The notes beneath the pieces are model-generated. The model was given only the letters and a program-made list of their open reading frames with translations. It was not told where the DNA came from and ran no database searches. Of a stretch of DNA of 64,000 nt, positions 24,612 to 34,054 are shown in pieces. The stretch comes from Lachnospiraceae bacterium AD3010 (GTDB lineage Bacteria; Bacillota; Clostridia; Lachnospirales; Lachnospiraceae). Made by a program: the position numbers and the translations under genes. The stretch covers positions 1 through 64,000 of the forward strand of contig KK211388.1 in the NCBI GenBank assembly GCA_000622025.1, given 5' to 3'. Position 1 is the stretch's first letter; each line of letters begins with the position of its first letter.

Positions 24612-27192
24612 AGAATAATCCCTTTTTATCCATCAGTTCTTTATAGCTGCCTTCTTCTTTAATGCTTCCCCTGTCAAGGACAACGATACGGTCACAGTTT
24701 GCGACCGTCGACAGGCGGTGTGCCACAACTACCTTAGTCGCATCAAGCCGTTCAAGAGTCTCTACAATCTGTGCCTGCGTTGTGTTATCAAGCGCTGATG
24801 TGGCTTCGTCAAGTAACAGGACTTTCGGTTTTCCTACCATGGCACGGGCTATCAGGATCCTCTGCTTCTGACCGCCGGAAATGGTCTCAGCTTCATCGGA
24901 TACAACTGTGTGCAGCCCCATCGGCATGCGGTTGATATCGTCCTCAAGCCCGACAGAACGCACCGTTTCCTCTACCATGGCCATCTTCACTCCCGGAGTG
25001 GTTATAGTTATGTTTTCATAGATGCTTCCTGCGATAAGTCCGCCGCCCTGTAATACAACGCCAAGCTTTTTTCTGAGCTCCCTCTTATCAAGTCCGTCTA
25101 TATCCTGGTTGTCATAGTAGACCCTTCCTATCTGCGGCTTTTCAAAACCAAGGAGTATCTTCATGAGTGTTGTCTTACCGCATCCGGAGGTTCCTACTAT
25201 ACCGATATACTCGCCGGGAGAGATATGGAGTGAGAGGTCATTTATGACAGGCTCTTCACCGCTGTCATAGCCGAATGTGACATTACTTATCTCTATCTCA
25301 CCCTTTAAGTCACCCGGCATCCTGAGATCATCCTGGTTCTCAGGCAGTGTTTCAAGTATTGGCCTAACGCTGTCATAGAACATCCTGATCTGATTTGTCT
25401 GCAGACAGGTTCTGATAAGGGTAAAAACAGCCATAGAGAACGCACCGAAGGCCGCTGTAAATGCGCTGAATCCACCAATGGACAGCCCGATGTTCTTATC
25501 TATCATCATGAAGTAGAACACAATGGTAAATACCGTCTCAACGCCCACTATCATGGTGTTTATAACGTTTTCCATGCTGTCCCGGGCTTCGGTAAACTGC
25601 TGTCCGTCCACAAGCTTCTCCATGTATCTCGAATGTGCACGGTCCTCTGCGCCTGCCATACGAAGCTTAGTGATACCTTTAATGTACTGGAACAAAAGCG
25701 CCTGGGCATCATCGGGTCTTCCGGGGATATGGCTTACAACCTTTTTATGATGTACTCCGATAAGAACGACTACAGCGGTAATAACAGCCATAAGTACTGT
25801 CGCAACTACTGCCATATCCTTTGAGTAGACAAACATCTGCACAAGATACAGGAGCGAAAAGAGTAGGGAAAGAGCTGCAGCTACCATGCCTTCGCTCAAC
25901 AGCTTGAAGATGTTCGTGATCTCCATGGCATTAAGTCCGAGGGTTGCCGCATCATATTTCCGGTAAAAGCTCTCGGGAAGATTGAACAGTCTGTCAAATA
26001 CCGCCGACTGAATCGCATACTCCATCGTATTCATGGATCTGAATACCGCAAGGTTCTTTACTATCGCAAATGATATGCCGCCAAGAGCGCACGAGATAAG
26101 AAGTCCGCCAAGCTGCAGGAATCCCGATGCATTGCCCATGGGAATGAACCTGTCGTATGCCTGCTCATTTATATAGGGTATCAGCATACCGGTGAATACC
26201 CCGAGAAGAGCCATCGTGACGATCCTGAGGATATCTGCCGAATAGACTTTCTCCATACCGAATGCCACGAGATCTTTGACACTGATGATCTTCTGCGGGA
26301 AAGGTCTGTAAAACATATATACAGAAGGCGATATCGTACCGGCTGTCTCCTTTGTCACTTTTACATACGTACCTTCCTTCGGGTCATACATCACATAACC
26401 CGAAGGGCCTTTGGGGATCAGGGAAACCGGATGCTTTTTCGTATGCTTTTCATCATCCAGAAAAGCGAGATAGGCTCCGCAGTCGCTTCTGTACCAGTTT
26501 TCCTCAAGGATCACTTCCCTGATGGTAAAGTGGGATACCCTTGCGATATCGTTAATATCAAATTTCCTTCCGGATGACTCCTCGACACGATCGAGTGGTG
26601 AGATCTCTATGTTTTCAGCCATGCACAGAAGTGCTGCCGCATCATAGAGGTTGTTTCCGGTCTCTTTCAGCTTCCCGCCCTTATAGACGCCGTTCTTTGA
26701 AAAAGAATTGAGGATCGTCCGGAGCGTATGCTCTTTCGTGTATTCCTTCTCTCTTATTGTCGCATAGATATATCCGTCCTGCTTTACTTCATCACGGTTA
26801 TATTTCTCAATGAGCGCTTCCTCAAACTGGCTTATCGTTTCTTCTGAAAGTACGGTGGTTGAAGCGTCCTTTTTTATCCTCATCATCGGAAGATGTGTAT
26901 ATGCGGCAAACGCGTACAAAAGAGCATCATTCGTTTCATCCGGGTGGACTTGAAGCTCTGCCTGATCAACAGCCGCAAGAACTATCTTCCAGCTGCCGTA
27001 TATTTCGGAAGTATGATCAAAGCCGGGTATCCTACTGCCTTTTGAAAAGCTCCCGAGAAAGAGCCTCCGGCCCGCCCCGTCATCCTTTATGGGGACGATA
27101 TAGGCAAGTATCTCACCGGAAACCACTTCATAGATCGTTCTTATGTTGTCGGTATAACAGACATTTCCGCCTTTTAACGATATTGTCTCCAT
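24583..27192 (-). CDS. NHLM-type ABC exporter, permease/ATPase without peptidase
   Basis: 869 residues. The first 300 contain a domain unrelated to ABC proteins, as in the second exporter subunit of NHLM bacteriocin systems. A six-helix membrane domain follows (about 310-580), then an ATPase with GTSGCGKTT (Walker A), ISGGQKQR (signature), VLLLDEATSALD (Walker B) and a terminal switch His (VVAHRLS). It probably pairs with the C39-containing exporter encoded 8 bases upstream to move leader-bearing peptides out of the cell. Confidence 0.88.
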   Translation of the reverse strand: METISLKGGNVCYTDNIRTIYEVVSGEILAYIVPIKDDGAGRRLFLGSFSKGSRIPGFDHTSEIYGSWKIVLAAVDQAELQVHPDETNDALLYAFAAYTHLPMMRIKKDASTTVLSEETISQFEEALIEKYNRDEVKQDGYIYATIREKEYTKEHTLRTILNSFSKNGVYKGGKLKETGNNLYDAAALLCMAENIEISPLDRVEESSGRKFDINDIARVSHFTIREVILEENWYRSDCGAYLAFLDDEKHTKKHPVSLIPKGPSGYVMYDPKEGTYVKVTKETAGTISPSVYMFYRPFPQKIISVKDLVAFGMEKVYSADILRIVTMALLGVFTGMLIPYINEQAYDRFIPMGNASGFLQLGGLLISCALGGISFAIVKNLAVFRSMNTMEYAIQSAVFDRLFNLPESFYRKYDAATLGLNAMEITNIFKLLSEGMVAAALSLLFSLLYLVQMFVYSKDMAVVATVLMAVITAVVVLIGVHHKKVVSHIPGRPDDAQALLFQYIKGITKLRMAGAEDRAHSRYMEKLVDGQQFTEARDSMENVINTMIVGVETVFTIVFYFMMIDKNIGLSIGGFSAFTAAFGAFSMAVFTLIRTCLQTNQIRMFYDSVRPILETLPENQDDLRMPGDLKGEIEISNVTFGYDSGEEPVINDLSLHISPGEYIGIVGTSGCGKTTLMKILLGFEKPQIGRVYYDNQDIDGLDKRELRKKLGVVLQGGGLIAGSIYENITITTPGVKMAMVEETVRSVGLEDDINRMPMGLHTVVSDEAETISGGQKQRILIARAMVGKPKVLLLDEATSALDNTTQAQIVETLERLDATKVVVAHRLSTVANCDRIVVLDRGSIKEEGSYKELMDKKGLFYELAKRQIS

Positions 27193-27200
27193 ACGTCTCC

Positions 27201-29344
27201 TTAGATATTCCGAATGAGGTTCTGATAGTGACCTTCTGTGGCTGCAAGTTCTTCGTGTGTTCCGCGCTGTACTATCTTTCCTCTGTCCATTACAACGATC
27301 TCATCGCAGTCCCTTATAGCAGACAGGCGATGTGCGACTATGATGCATGTGCATCCTCTCCGCTTGATATTATCGATGATTCTTTTTTCCACGATCGGGT
27401 CAAGCGCCGATGTAGCCTCGTCCATTATGAGGATCGAAGGCGAGAGGACGAGCGCTCTTGCTATCTCAAGGCGCTGGCGCTGGCCTCCTGAGAGGTTGTC
27501 ACCGTTTTCCGAAAGCACAAAGTCATATGCTCCGGGCTTCGAGTTTATCGCGTCATGTATGCAGGCATCCTTTGCCGCACGTATAATATCGTCATCATCG
27601 ATGTATTTATTCCACATCGTCAGGTTTTCCTTTATTGTTCCCGAAAACAGTGTTATATCCTGACTGACCGTCGCTATACTTGATGCTATGACTTCGGGCA
27701 TGATCTTCTTCATGGGGATCCCGTCAAGCAGGATATCTCCGCTCCAGGGTGTGTACAGTCCCGAACAGATCTTGGATACAGTTGATTTTCCGCTTCCGCT
27801 CATTCCAACAAATGCGATGGATTTCCCGGGAGAAAGTACAAATGAAAAGTCTGTGACAAGAGGATCCTCCAGAATGTTATAACCGAATGATACGTTCTTC
27901 AGTTCAACCCTTCCGTCAAGTTTGCCTTTCTTGTCGGCGTATTCGGTGACTTCGTACTTTTCGTCCTCTTTGTAGCGCATAATGTCTTCAACGCGGGCCA
28001 TATCGGCCTTTGCGGTCTGTATCCGCTGTATGAATCCGGAAAGATCATTTACCGGAAGCACAAATGCAGCCTGAAGTACCGTATAACCGATCAGCATACC
28101 TGCGGTCATGTTACCCTTTATGATCTGAAGGCCGCCGACGATAAGAGTTATAATGGTCAGGAGCTGACCTGATATCTCAGGGATTGCATTTATGAATTCC
28201 TGACGCTTACCCATCTGTTCCTTCATATCTATTGACTTGGCATAGTTCCCGAGAAGTCTTGCTATGAATGCATTCTCTGTGCCCGAGGCTTTAAGTGTGG
28301 ACGTGATGGAAAGTCCCGAAAACAGGGTTCCCGACATCTTGCCGTGCTCAAGCTGGGCCTTTTGGCTATAGTCTTTCATGCTCTTTGACGCAAGCGCCAT
28401 GATCGAGAGCTCTATACCGATACAGACAACACCGATCATTGTGAGAAGCGGTGAATATATGAAAAGAATGATGAGATAAAATGCCGCAACAAAACAGTTG
28501 AGCACTGTCTGGGCAAGATCTCCCGCGAGGAATATATTGACATTTTCATTATTTGTAACCCGCTCTGAAAGGTCGCCGGCATAACGCTGTTCAAAGAAGT
28601 TTGACGGAAGCCGCAGCATATGCGTCAGCATGCCGTGAGAACTTAAAAGGGTCATCTTCTTCTGGAGACGGAGCAGCATCCTTCCCCGATAATAGGTCAG
28701 AAATGCCTGAATTATCAGTGTTCCGATCATGACCGCGATCAACGTACTCATCCAGTCCACGTTTCCGCCAAGCAATATGTCATCTATGAAAAGCTGCGTA
28801 AATACCGGTGTCAGAAGGCCCGGGAACACCAGGAAGAGCCCATAATGATAAGGGCTGCTATTGCTTCATACTGTCCCTTCAGGCGTCCTGCAACAAAGGT
28901 CAGGAAGCTGTTATCGCCCTTTGTTTTTTCAAATGTTTCTGAAGGTTTGAAGGTAAGGACTATCCCGGTGAAGGACTCATCCATGTCCTTGACAGTCAGT
29001 CTCCTTCGTCCCACCGCGGGATCATTAATGTAGCAGTGATCGCCCTTTTTCCCTTCCCAGACGACGAAATGGTTGAAGTTCCAGTGAATGATCGCCGGAA
29101 CAGGCATGGTAAAGAGCGCATCAAGATCTTTCCGGTAACCATGAGTCTCAAGCCCGAATTTCTGTGCTGCGAGCAATATATTCCCTGCATTGCAGCCGTC
29201 CCTCGACACCCCTGTTTCAACTCTCATCTGCTCAAGCGGGATATGCTTGCCGAAATATCCGAGTATCATCGTAAGAGAAGCCGCACCGCACTCAGTTGCT
29301 TCCATCTGAAATACAGTTGGAGTTTTGGCATACTTCTTATTCAT
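27201..29344 (-). pseudogene. C39 peptidase/ABC exporter, split by a frameshift
   Basis: Two frames add up to one exporter of about 715 residues. The first frame (29344 to about 28811) encodes the C39 peptidase: Cys19 in ATECGAAS, His92 in NHFVVWEG and Asp108 in INDPAVG. The second (about 28829 to 27201) encodes the membrane domain and an ATPase with GMSGSGKST, LSGGQRQR and ILIMDEATSALD. The frames meet at a short G run (28839-28841 on the plus strand as CCC), where one extra G would restore ALIIMG-LFLVFPGLL continuity. All motifs are intact, so this is either a recent mutation, a base error or programmed frameshifting. The family is the NHLM peptidase/ATP-binding exporter. Confidence 0.85.
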
Positions 29345-30227
29345 CCGGCATATTCCCTCTTTGTACGGAAAGCTTTTCCTTAAGGAGCGGGATTAGCATT
29401 GTTATCGGAGCTTTTTCCTCGGTTACTATATCAACGCTTACCATCGTGCCGGGATCCAGAGTTACCTCGGCACCCTTTCTGCTTGACCACTTATATCCGC
29501 TCTCAGTGGAGGCATCCTTTTCAAGATCGCATACAACGCCTACCACGGGGCCGGACCCTGTAAATGCTTCAACGAGTGATGGATCTGCGAGTTTATTCCT
29601 GATATTTTCCTGGGAGGTAACATATTCATCAACAGATGAGACAACTGCGTTCATATGGCCGTATTCCTGCCTGTTGACTGTTGTGGGATAAACCTCGGCC
29701 TTCATGCCTTTCTGTATCTTGCGGCCTTTTGTCGCCGGCACATAACAGATCACAGTGTTATCGCCTTCTGACGAGCTTCTCGATACATGACATATGGGAG
29801 ATCCCGGTGAAACAGCATTTCCTTCCTCTGCCGTCATCTCAACGATACGTCCGGCAAGAGATGACCTGATCTCATCCGGCTCAGCTGACATAGCATCCGT
29901 CCCTCCGGCTGCCGGCTGCGGAAATGCGAGCTTTGCGATAACCTGATCTCTCCCGATCGTATCCCCCTCTTTTACAAGCACTTCATCGATGATGCCGTAA
30001 TCAGCGCTGTAAACGGTTCCTATACCGCCTTTTCCTATGAATATACCGTCCGATGAAACATTGATCGGAAGCCTTGCGAATATGGACCAGATAAGAGCCG
30101 CCACTATGATGAGGCCCCCGCCAAGCGCTGCTATCCAGAACATCGGTGAAGTTATACGTATCATCTTATCCAGCTGCTCAGGGCTTTGAAGCTTTTCGAG
30201 TGCTGATTTTCTGTAAATGTCGCTCAT
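29337..30227 (-). CDS. HlyD-like secretion protein of the NHLM exporter
   Basis: 296 residues with a short cytoplasmic N-terminus, one membrane helix (about 30-50, WIAALGGGLIIVAALIWSIF) and a biotinyl-lipoyl/barrel-sandwich region (GTVYSADYGIIDEVLVKEGDTIGRDQVIAKL). This matches the membrane-fusion-like subunit of NHLM bacteriocin systems. It is the first gene of the operon; its end overlaps the C39 peptidase start by 8 bases. AAAGGAGATAAAAC precedes the ATG. Confidence 0.88.
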   Translation of the reverse strand: MSDIYRKSALEKLQSPEQLDKMIRITSPMFWIAALGGGLIIVAALIWSIFARLPINVSSDGIFIGKGGIGTVYSADYGIIDEVLVKEGDTIGRDQVIAKLAFPQPAAGGTDAMSAEPDEIRSSLAGRIVEMTAEEGNAVSPGSPICHVSRSSSEGDNTVICYVPATKGRKIQKGMKAEVYPTTVNRQEYGHMNAVVSSVDEYVTSQENIRNKLADPSLVEAFTGSGPVVGVVCDLEKDASTESGYKWSSRKGAEVTLDPGTMVSVDIVTEEKAPITMLIPLLKEKLSVQRGNMPDE

Positions 30228-30309
30228 GTTTTATCTCCTTTGGCAGGCTTTATAAACCCCAAAAAGCTCTACCTTTTATTTTCTGTGATTTTGTAACACA
30301 TTGCAAGGA

Positions 30310-30513
30310 TTAACTGTATTTCTTGATCATTGAAAACACGTTTTTATCATCCTTACGATCATATGCCACATGACCCATGTTCTTCTTCGGGCTTATCCGT
30401 ATCCGTATAAGCATGGCCTCAAGAACTATGTCCTGTGAAACCTTGGCCGTAAGATTTGCCCCACTATACCCTGCATTCTCCTCTTTTCTCATCATATCGG
30501 CTATGATACCCAT
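30310..30513 (-). pseudogene. truncated AbiEii-like nucleotidyltransferase
   Basis: 67 residues. The first 35 (MGIIADMMRKEENAGYSGANLTAKVSQD..., to IVLEAML) look like the N-terminus of AbiEii-type nucleotidyltransferase toxins. The catalytic GG-S-D stretch that should follow is missing; the text jumps to a short tail ending FSMIKKYS. I read it as an internally deleted remnant. Its ATG overlaps the stop of the antitoxin-like gene (TGATG), the usual antitoxin-toxin coupling. Confidence 0.5.
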
Positions 30514-31055
30514 CACAGAACCTCCATATCCAACGTGTTCAGAATCATATCGCTCTTGGGCAATTCCTGGGCCATATCTTCCAAAAGCGTTATATCCATT
30601 GAGCCAATTCTCTTTCGATAGTTGAGTATGATCTCTTTGTAAAAATCAAATGGTAAATGACTCTTGTTTCGCAACAATTCCAACAACATTCTCTCGTATC
30701 CGTAAACTCTTATAGTTATTCCCTCAACCTCTCGAATAGTCATTCCCAATTCAAGATTTCCACTGTTTTCAAATACCTGTACAACCCGAGGATCCCTTAT
30801 CTTTGCCGCATCCTTGTCCGTTGCAAGATAGTACTTATCGGGAATAGTGTCTGTAAGTCCCAAATAATAGAATGCGCTTTTCATAGTAAACACTGCCTTG
30901 GGGTATTTCTTGGAAATCACAGCCAATTCGAATTCAAATTCTTTATCGGAATATATACCCGGCTCAATCTTAAAAATCTTTCCGGACTTCAGTGCCTTAT
31001 GGATTCCATAATCGTTTTTGCACATTTTGAATGTTTCATTGTAAGTAAATAGCAT
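30513..31055 (-). CDS. AbiEi-like antitoxin / transcriptional regulator
   Basis: 180 residues, preceded by GGAGAA. The layout, an N-terminal stretch with HKALKSGKIFKIEPGIYS, then VFTMKSAFYYLGLTDTIPDKYYLAT and a C-terminal AbiEi-like half with GYERMLLELLRNK, fits the type IV antitoxin AbiEi family (winged helix plus antitoxin domain). The partner toxin downstream is truncated, so this antitoxin may be kept for another target or be in decay. Confidence 0.75.
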   Translation of the reverse strand: MLFTYNETFKMCKNDYGIHKALKSGKIFKIEPGIYSDKEFEFELAVISKKYPKAVFTMKSAFYYLGLTDTIPDKYYLATDKDAAKIRDPRVVQVFENSGNLELGMTIREVEGITIRVYGYERMLLELLRNKSHLPFDFYKEIILNYRKRIGSMDITLLEDMAQELPKSDMILNTLDMEVL

Positions 31056-31101
31056 TTGGTAATTCTCCGTGATAAATTTCTGTTTACGGATATTTGCCTA
31101 A

Positions 31102-31130
31102 ATATTACATCAGAATTCCCTTAAAATCAA
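31102..31130 (-). promoter_or_regulatory. promoter of the AbiEi-like gene
   Basis: TTGATT (31125-31130), 17 bases, TAATAT (31102-31107) on the minus strand, about 47 bases before the ATG. Confidence 0.5.
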
Positions 31131-31259
31131 GGGATTTGTCATAAATCTATGATTCCGATGTCCGAAAAACTATATGGAACACTGTATCGTTGTCAGCAGC
31201 TTTGCCTAAGAATTCTGATGCAACCTGCCCATCATCTGGTATAATGATTTTTACAATGG

Positions 31260-31288
31260 ATTCATTGGGGACGGTTCTCGTTGACTCC
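31260..31288 (+). repeat. GGGGACGGTTCT half site, left of DUF4430/ECF-S pair
   Basis: A single arm in direct orientation with the one at 32210-32238. The pair of genes between them is therefore bounded by direct copies. Confidence 0.75.
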
Positions 31289-31304
31289 AAAAAGAGTTTG
31301 CATA

Positions 31305-31715
31305 ATGAATAAGATACGATCTTACATCATAGGAATATCCGCTATCATTATATGTATCATATGTTTTGCATTGGTATATGTTAGGTTTACGCCCAAGCCG
31401 GATCTTAACGCAAAGAAGGCATATACACTTGATGTATCGGATGGCAAAAGAAACATCCGGTATTACGGAAAGACCGATTCGCTGTATCTGTCGGGGCTGT
31501 TGGACGAATTGAAGAATTCTGACAGTTTTGAATATGAAAGTTCATCCGGCGCTTATGGCATGTATATCACTTCTGTAAACGGCATCAGAGCGGATGATGA
31601 AAAGAAAACTTATTGGGCGATCTTTGTGAACGGTGAATTCAGCCAGCACGGAGCAGATTCACAGCCGGTGAAAGATGGAGATTCATATGTCCTGAAACTT
31701 GAGAGTTATGAGTGA
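31305..31715 (+). CDS. DUF4430 (transcobalamin-like) exported protein
   Basis: 136 residues from the ATG at 31305; an upstream TTG lies inside a repeat and is unlikely. The N-terminal helix (IIGISAIIICIICFALVYV) is a signal anchor. The rest (LYLSGLLDELKN, YGMYITSVNGI, YWAIFVNGE, VKDGDSYVLKLE) matches the DUF4430 fold related to the C-terminal domain of transcobalamin and intrinsic factor. It overlaps the ECF-type membrane gene that follows, a pairing that suggests capture of a vitamin or related small molecule at the surface. Confidence 0.8.
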   Translation: MNKIRSYIIGISAIIICIICFALVYVRFTPKPDLNAKKAYTLDVSDGKRNIRYYGKTDSLYLSGLLDELKNSDSFEYESSSGAYGMYITSVNGIRADDEKKTYWAIFVNGEFSQHGADSQPVKDGDSYVLKLESYE

Positions 31716-32208
31716 TCTTAAATTATCAGCAAAAGATGTTGCATATCTGGGGATTTCCCTTGCCATATTGGAGGCATCTAAACTCGCACTTGATCTGTTG
31801 GCCAACGTTGAAGTTATAACACTTCTTTTTATCGTGTACACATTATTTTTTGGCAGAAAGACTATTTATGTAGCAATAGGATTTACTTTTATTGAATGCC
31901 TTCTCAAAGGAATAAGTGTATGGTCTGTTATGTATCTGTATATCTGGCCGCTGCTGATAATGATCGTATTCTTTGCCGGCAGGCATAAGGCAGGACATAT
32001 GTTTTATTGTATATTGTCCGCTTTCTTCGGGCTGTTTTTCGGACTGTTCTGTTCGATTCCGTATCTGCTCATAGGTGGATGGAGTATGGCCGTGACCTGG
32101 TGGGTTGCCGGGATCCCGTATGATATTATTCATTGCGTCAGTAACTTTGTTTTATGTTTGCTGCTCTTCAGACCGCTTTGTGCGGTTCTGAGAAGAGTGA
32201 CATCGTGA
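31708..32208 (+). CDS. ECF-transporter S component
   Basis: 166 residues with about six membrane helices, short loops and a tail of basic residues (RPLCAVLRRVTS), typical of the substrate-binding S subunit of energy-coupling-factor importers. Its ATG (in TATGAGTGA) overlaps the stop of the DUF4430 gene. The energising EcfA and EcfT subunits are not in the window and are presumably shared. The substrate is not evident; the DUF4430 partner hints at a corrinoid-like compound. Confidence 0.75.
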   Translation: MSDLKLSAKDVAYLGISLAILEASKLALDLLANVEVITLLFIVYTLFFGRKTIYVAIGFTFIECLLKGISVWSVMYLYIWPLLIMIVFFAGRHKAGHMFYCILSAFFGLFFGLFCSIPYLLIGGWSMAVTWWVAGIPYDIIHCVSNFVLCLLLFRPLCAVLRRVTS

Positions 32209-32209
32209 C

Positions 32210-32238
32210 GAGTCATTGGGGACGGTTCTCGTTGACTC
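32210..32238 (+). repeat. GGGGACGGTTCT half site, right of DUF4430/ECF-S pair
   Basis: Direct copy of the arm at 31260-31288. It starts 1 base after the ECF-S stop codon and ends 5 bases before the pyrG stop. Confidence 0.75.
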
Positions 32239-32243
32239 CTGCC

Positions 32244-33842
32244 TCACCTGGAAATCGCCGCCGAGATAAAGCCCGAAAACAGCGGGTGTGCCTTATTGGG
32301 TCTTGACTTGAATTCCGGATGCGCCTGCGTGGCAAGAAACCAGGGATGTGAGGGAAGCTCCATCATCTCTACTATCCTTCCGTCCGGTGAGACCCCGGAT
32401 ATTTTTAATCCGGCTTTTGTAAGTGCCTCCCTGAAGTCATTATTAACCTCGTATCTGTGGCGGTGCCGTTCGCTGATATCCTCCCTGCCGTATAGCTTAT
32501 AGGCCTTCGTATCCTTATCAAGCCTGCAGGGATAAGCACCAAGCCTAAGTGTCCCGCCTATATCCGTAAGCCCCTCCTTGTCAGGCATTATATGTATCAC
32601 GGGATGTGTGGTATTGGGATCCTGTTCGGTTGAATTGGCATCCTCAAACCCCAGCACGTTCCTCGCAAACTCCACTATGCCAAGCTGCATTCCGAGACAC
32701 AGCCCGAGGTATGGTATATTATTCTCTCTCGCGTATCTAATGGCAGTAAGCATACCCTCTATGCCCCGGTGCCCAAAGCCTCCGGGAACTATGATCCCGT
32801 CCACATCCTTCATCATCCCAGCGATATTATCCCCGGTGATATCCTCGGAGGAGATCCATTTTATATCTACCTCTGCCTTGTTTTCGGCTCCCGCGTGCTT
32901 CAGGGCTTCCACAACGCTTATATATGCATCATGTAGTGAAACATATTTTCCCACCAGGGCGATCCGTACCTTCTTTTCCGGATGCAGCATCCTTTCTACC
33001 ATCTCCGACCAGCTATTAAGATCCGGCTTGTTATTCTGAAGCTTCAGCGCCTCTAAAACCCTGTCTGCGAGCTGCTCCTCCTCCAACGCAAGAGGAGCCG
33101 CGTAAACAGTCGGAAGATTCAGATTCTGTATCACATTTTTCTTCGGTACGTTGCAGAAAAGCGAGATCTTCTCCCTTATATCATCATCAAGGGGCTTCTC
33201 CGTGCGGCTGACTATGATATCCGGCATGATCCCGAGACTCATCAGCTCCCTTACGCTTGCCTGTGTAGGCTTGGTTTTCAGCTCACCGGAGGCGTGAAGA
33301 TATGTGATAAGGGTAACGTGGATAAGGATCACGTTATCGGGACCGGTCTCCTGCTTAAACTGCCTTATTGCCTCGATAAAGGGCTGGCTTTCGATATCAC
33401 CGACGGTTCCGCCCACTTCTATTATGGCGATCCTTTCATCGGTATTGCCTGTTTCCCTGAAAAACCTGCTCTTTATCTCGTTTGTGATATGGGGAATGAC
33501 CTGTACGGTCCCTCCGCCGTATTCCCCGCGTCTCTCTTTATTTAAGACCGACCAGTAGATCTTTCCAGTGGTGACATTACTGTTGGAATCAAGCTCCTCG
33601 TCTATGAATCTCTCATAGTGGCCAAGATCCAGATCCGTCTCTGTGCCGTCCTCGGTAACAAATACCTCCCCGTGCTGTACGGGGTTCATTGTTCCGGGAT
33701 CAATATTTATGTATGGATCAAATTTCTGGATCGTGACCCGGTAGCCTCTCTCCTTTAAGAGTCTCCCAAGGGAAGCCGCAGTTATTCCCTTCCCAAGACC
33801 GGAAACCACTCCTCCTGTCACAAAAACATATTTTACCGACAT
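32244..33842 (-). CDS. pyrG: CTP synthase
   Basis: 532 residues. The amidoligase domain starts [17 protein letters not shown], and the glutaminase domain has the nucleophile in GLCLGMQ and a closing HPE. It makes CTP from UTP, ATP and glutamine. The gene stands alone behind a leader (33892-34036) that closely matches the leader of the dapF operon. Confidence 0.97.
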   Translation of the reverse strand: MSVKYVFVTGGVVSGLGKGITAASLGRLLKERGYRVTIQKFDPYINIDPGTMNPVQHGEVFVTEDGTETDLDLGHYERFIDEELDSNSNVTTGKIYWSVLNKERRGEYGGGTVQVIPHITNEIKSRFFRETGNTDERIAIIEVGGTVGDIESQPFIEAIRQFKQETGPDNVILIHVTLITYLHASGELKTKPTQASVRELMSLGIMPDIIVSRTEKPLDDDIREKISLFCNVPKKNVIQNLNLPTVYAAPLALEEEQLADRVLEALKLQNNKPDLNSWSEMVERMLHPEKKVRIALVGKYVSLHDAYISVVEALKHAGAENKAEVDIKWISSEDITGDNIAGMMKDVDGIIVPGGFGHRGIEGMLTAIRYARENNIPYLGLCLGMQLGIVEFARNVLGFEDANSTEQDPNTTHPVIHIMPDKEGLTDIGGTLRLGAYPCRLDKDTKAYKLYGREDISERHRHRYEVNNDFREALTKAGLKISGVSPDGRIVEMMELPSHPWFLATQAHPEFKSRPNKAHPLFSGFISAAISR

Positions 33843-33891
33843 ATTTTCCTCCGATATTTAATGGCTACGCCCGCGGGGAAGATGGAATCGC

Positions 33892-34036
33892 ACCCTGCTC
33901 GCCTGCGATCCGGCGGTCAGCTCTGCTGACATTTTCATCCCGCTGCCCCTGCGATAAAAAAAGGCACTCCGGACTGTAGTCCGAAGCGCCCTTGCTTCAA
34001 TAAATGAAATATAAACTTTTTACCGCTTTTCGTCAA
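33892..34036 (-). promoter_or_regulatory. pyrG promoter and attenuator-like leader
   Basis: TTGACG (34031-34036), 17 bases, TATATT (34008-34013). The transcript meets a terminator about 17 bases after its start: a 13-pair hairpin (33963-33991) and seven U residues (33956-33962). The conserved downstream tract contains GTCAGCAGAGCTGAC, a perfect hairpin, and is enclosed by ATCGCA...TGCGAT, which can pair. From the -10 to 33892 the leader is roughly four-fifths identical to the dapF leader. Known pyrG leaders in Bacillus use CTP-sensitive attenuation, but their transcript starts with GGGC; this one does not. Confidence 0.7.
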
Positions 34037-34054
34037 GGGTGAGCCGCCACCCTC

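Noticed and set aside
33956-33991. Bacillus-type CTP-sensitive pyrG attenuation
   Set aside because: That mechanism needs a transcript beginning GGGC; the -10 position puts the start in an AT-rich tract about 10 bases before the GGGC.
33892-34036. dapF and pyrG leaders as ANTAR targets
   Set aside because: ANTAR targets need two hairpins with six-base loops having A first and G fourth; the terminator loops and the GTCAGC hairpin here do not fit.
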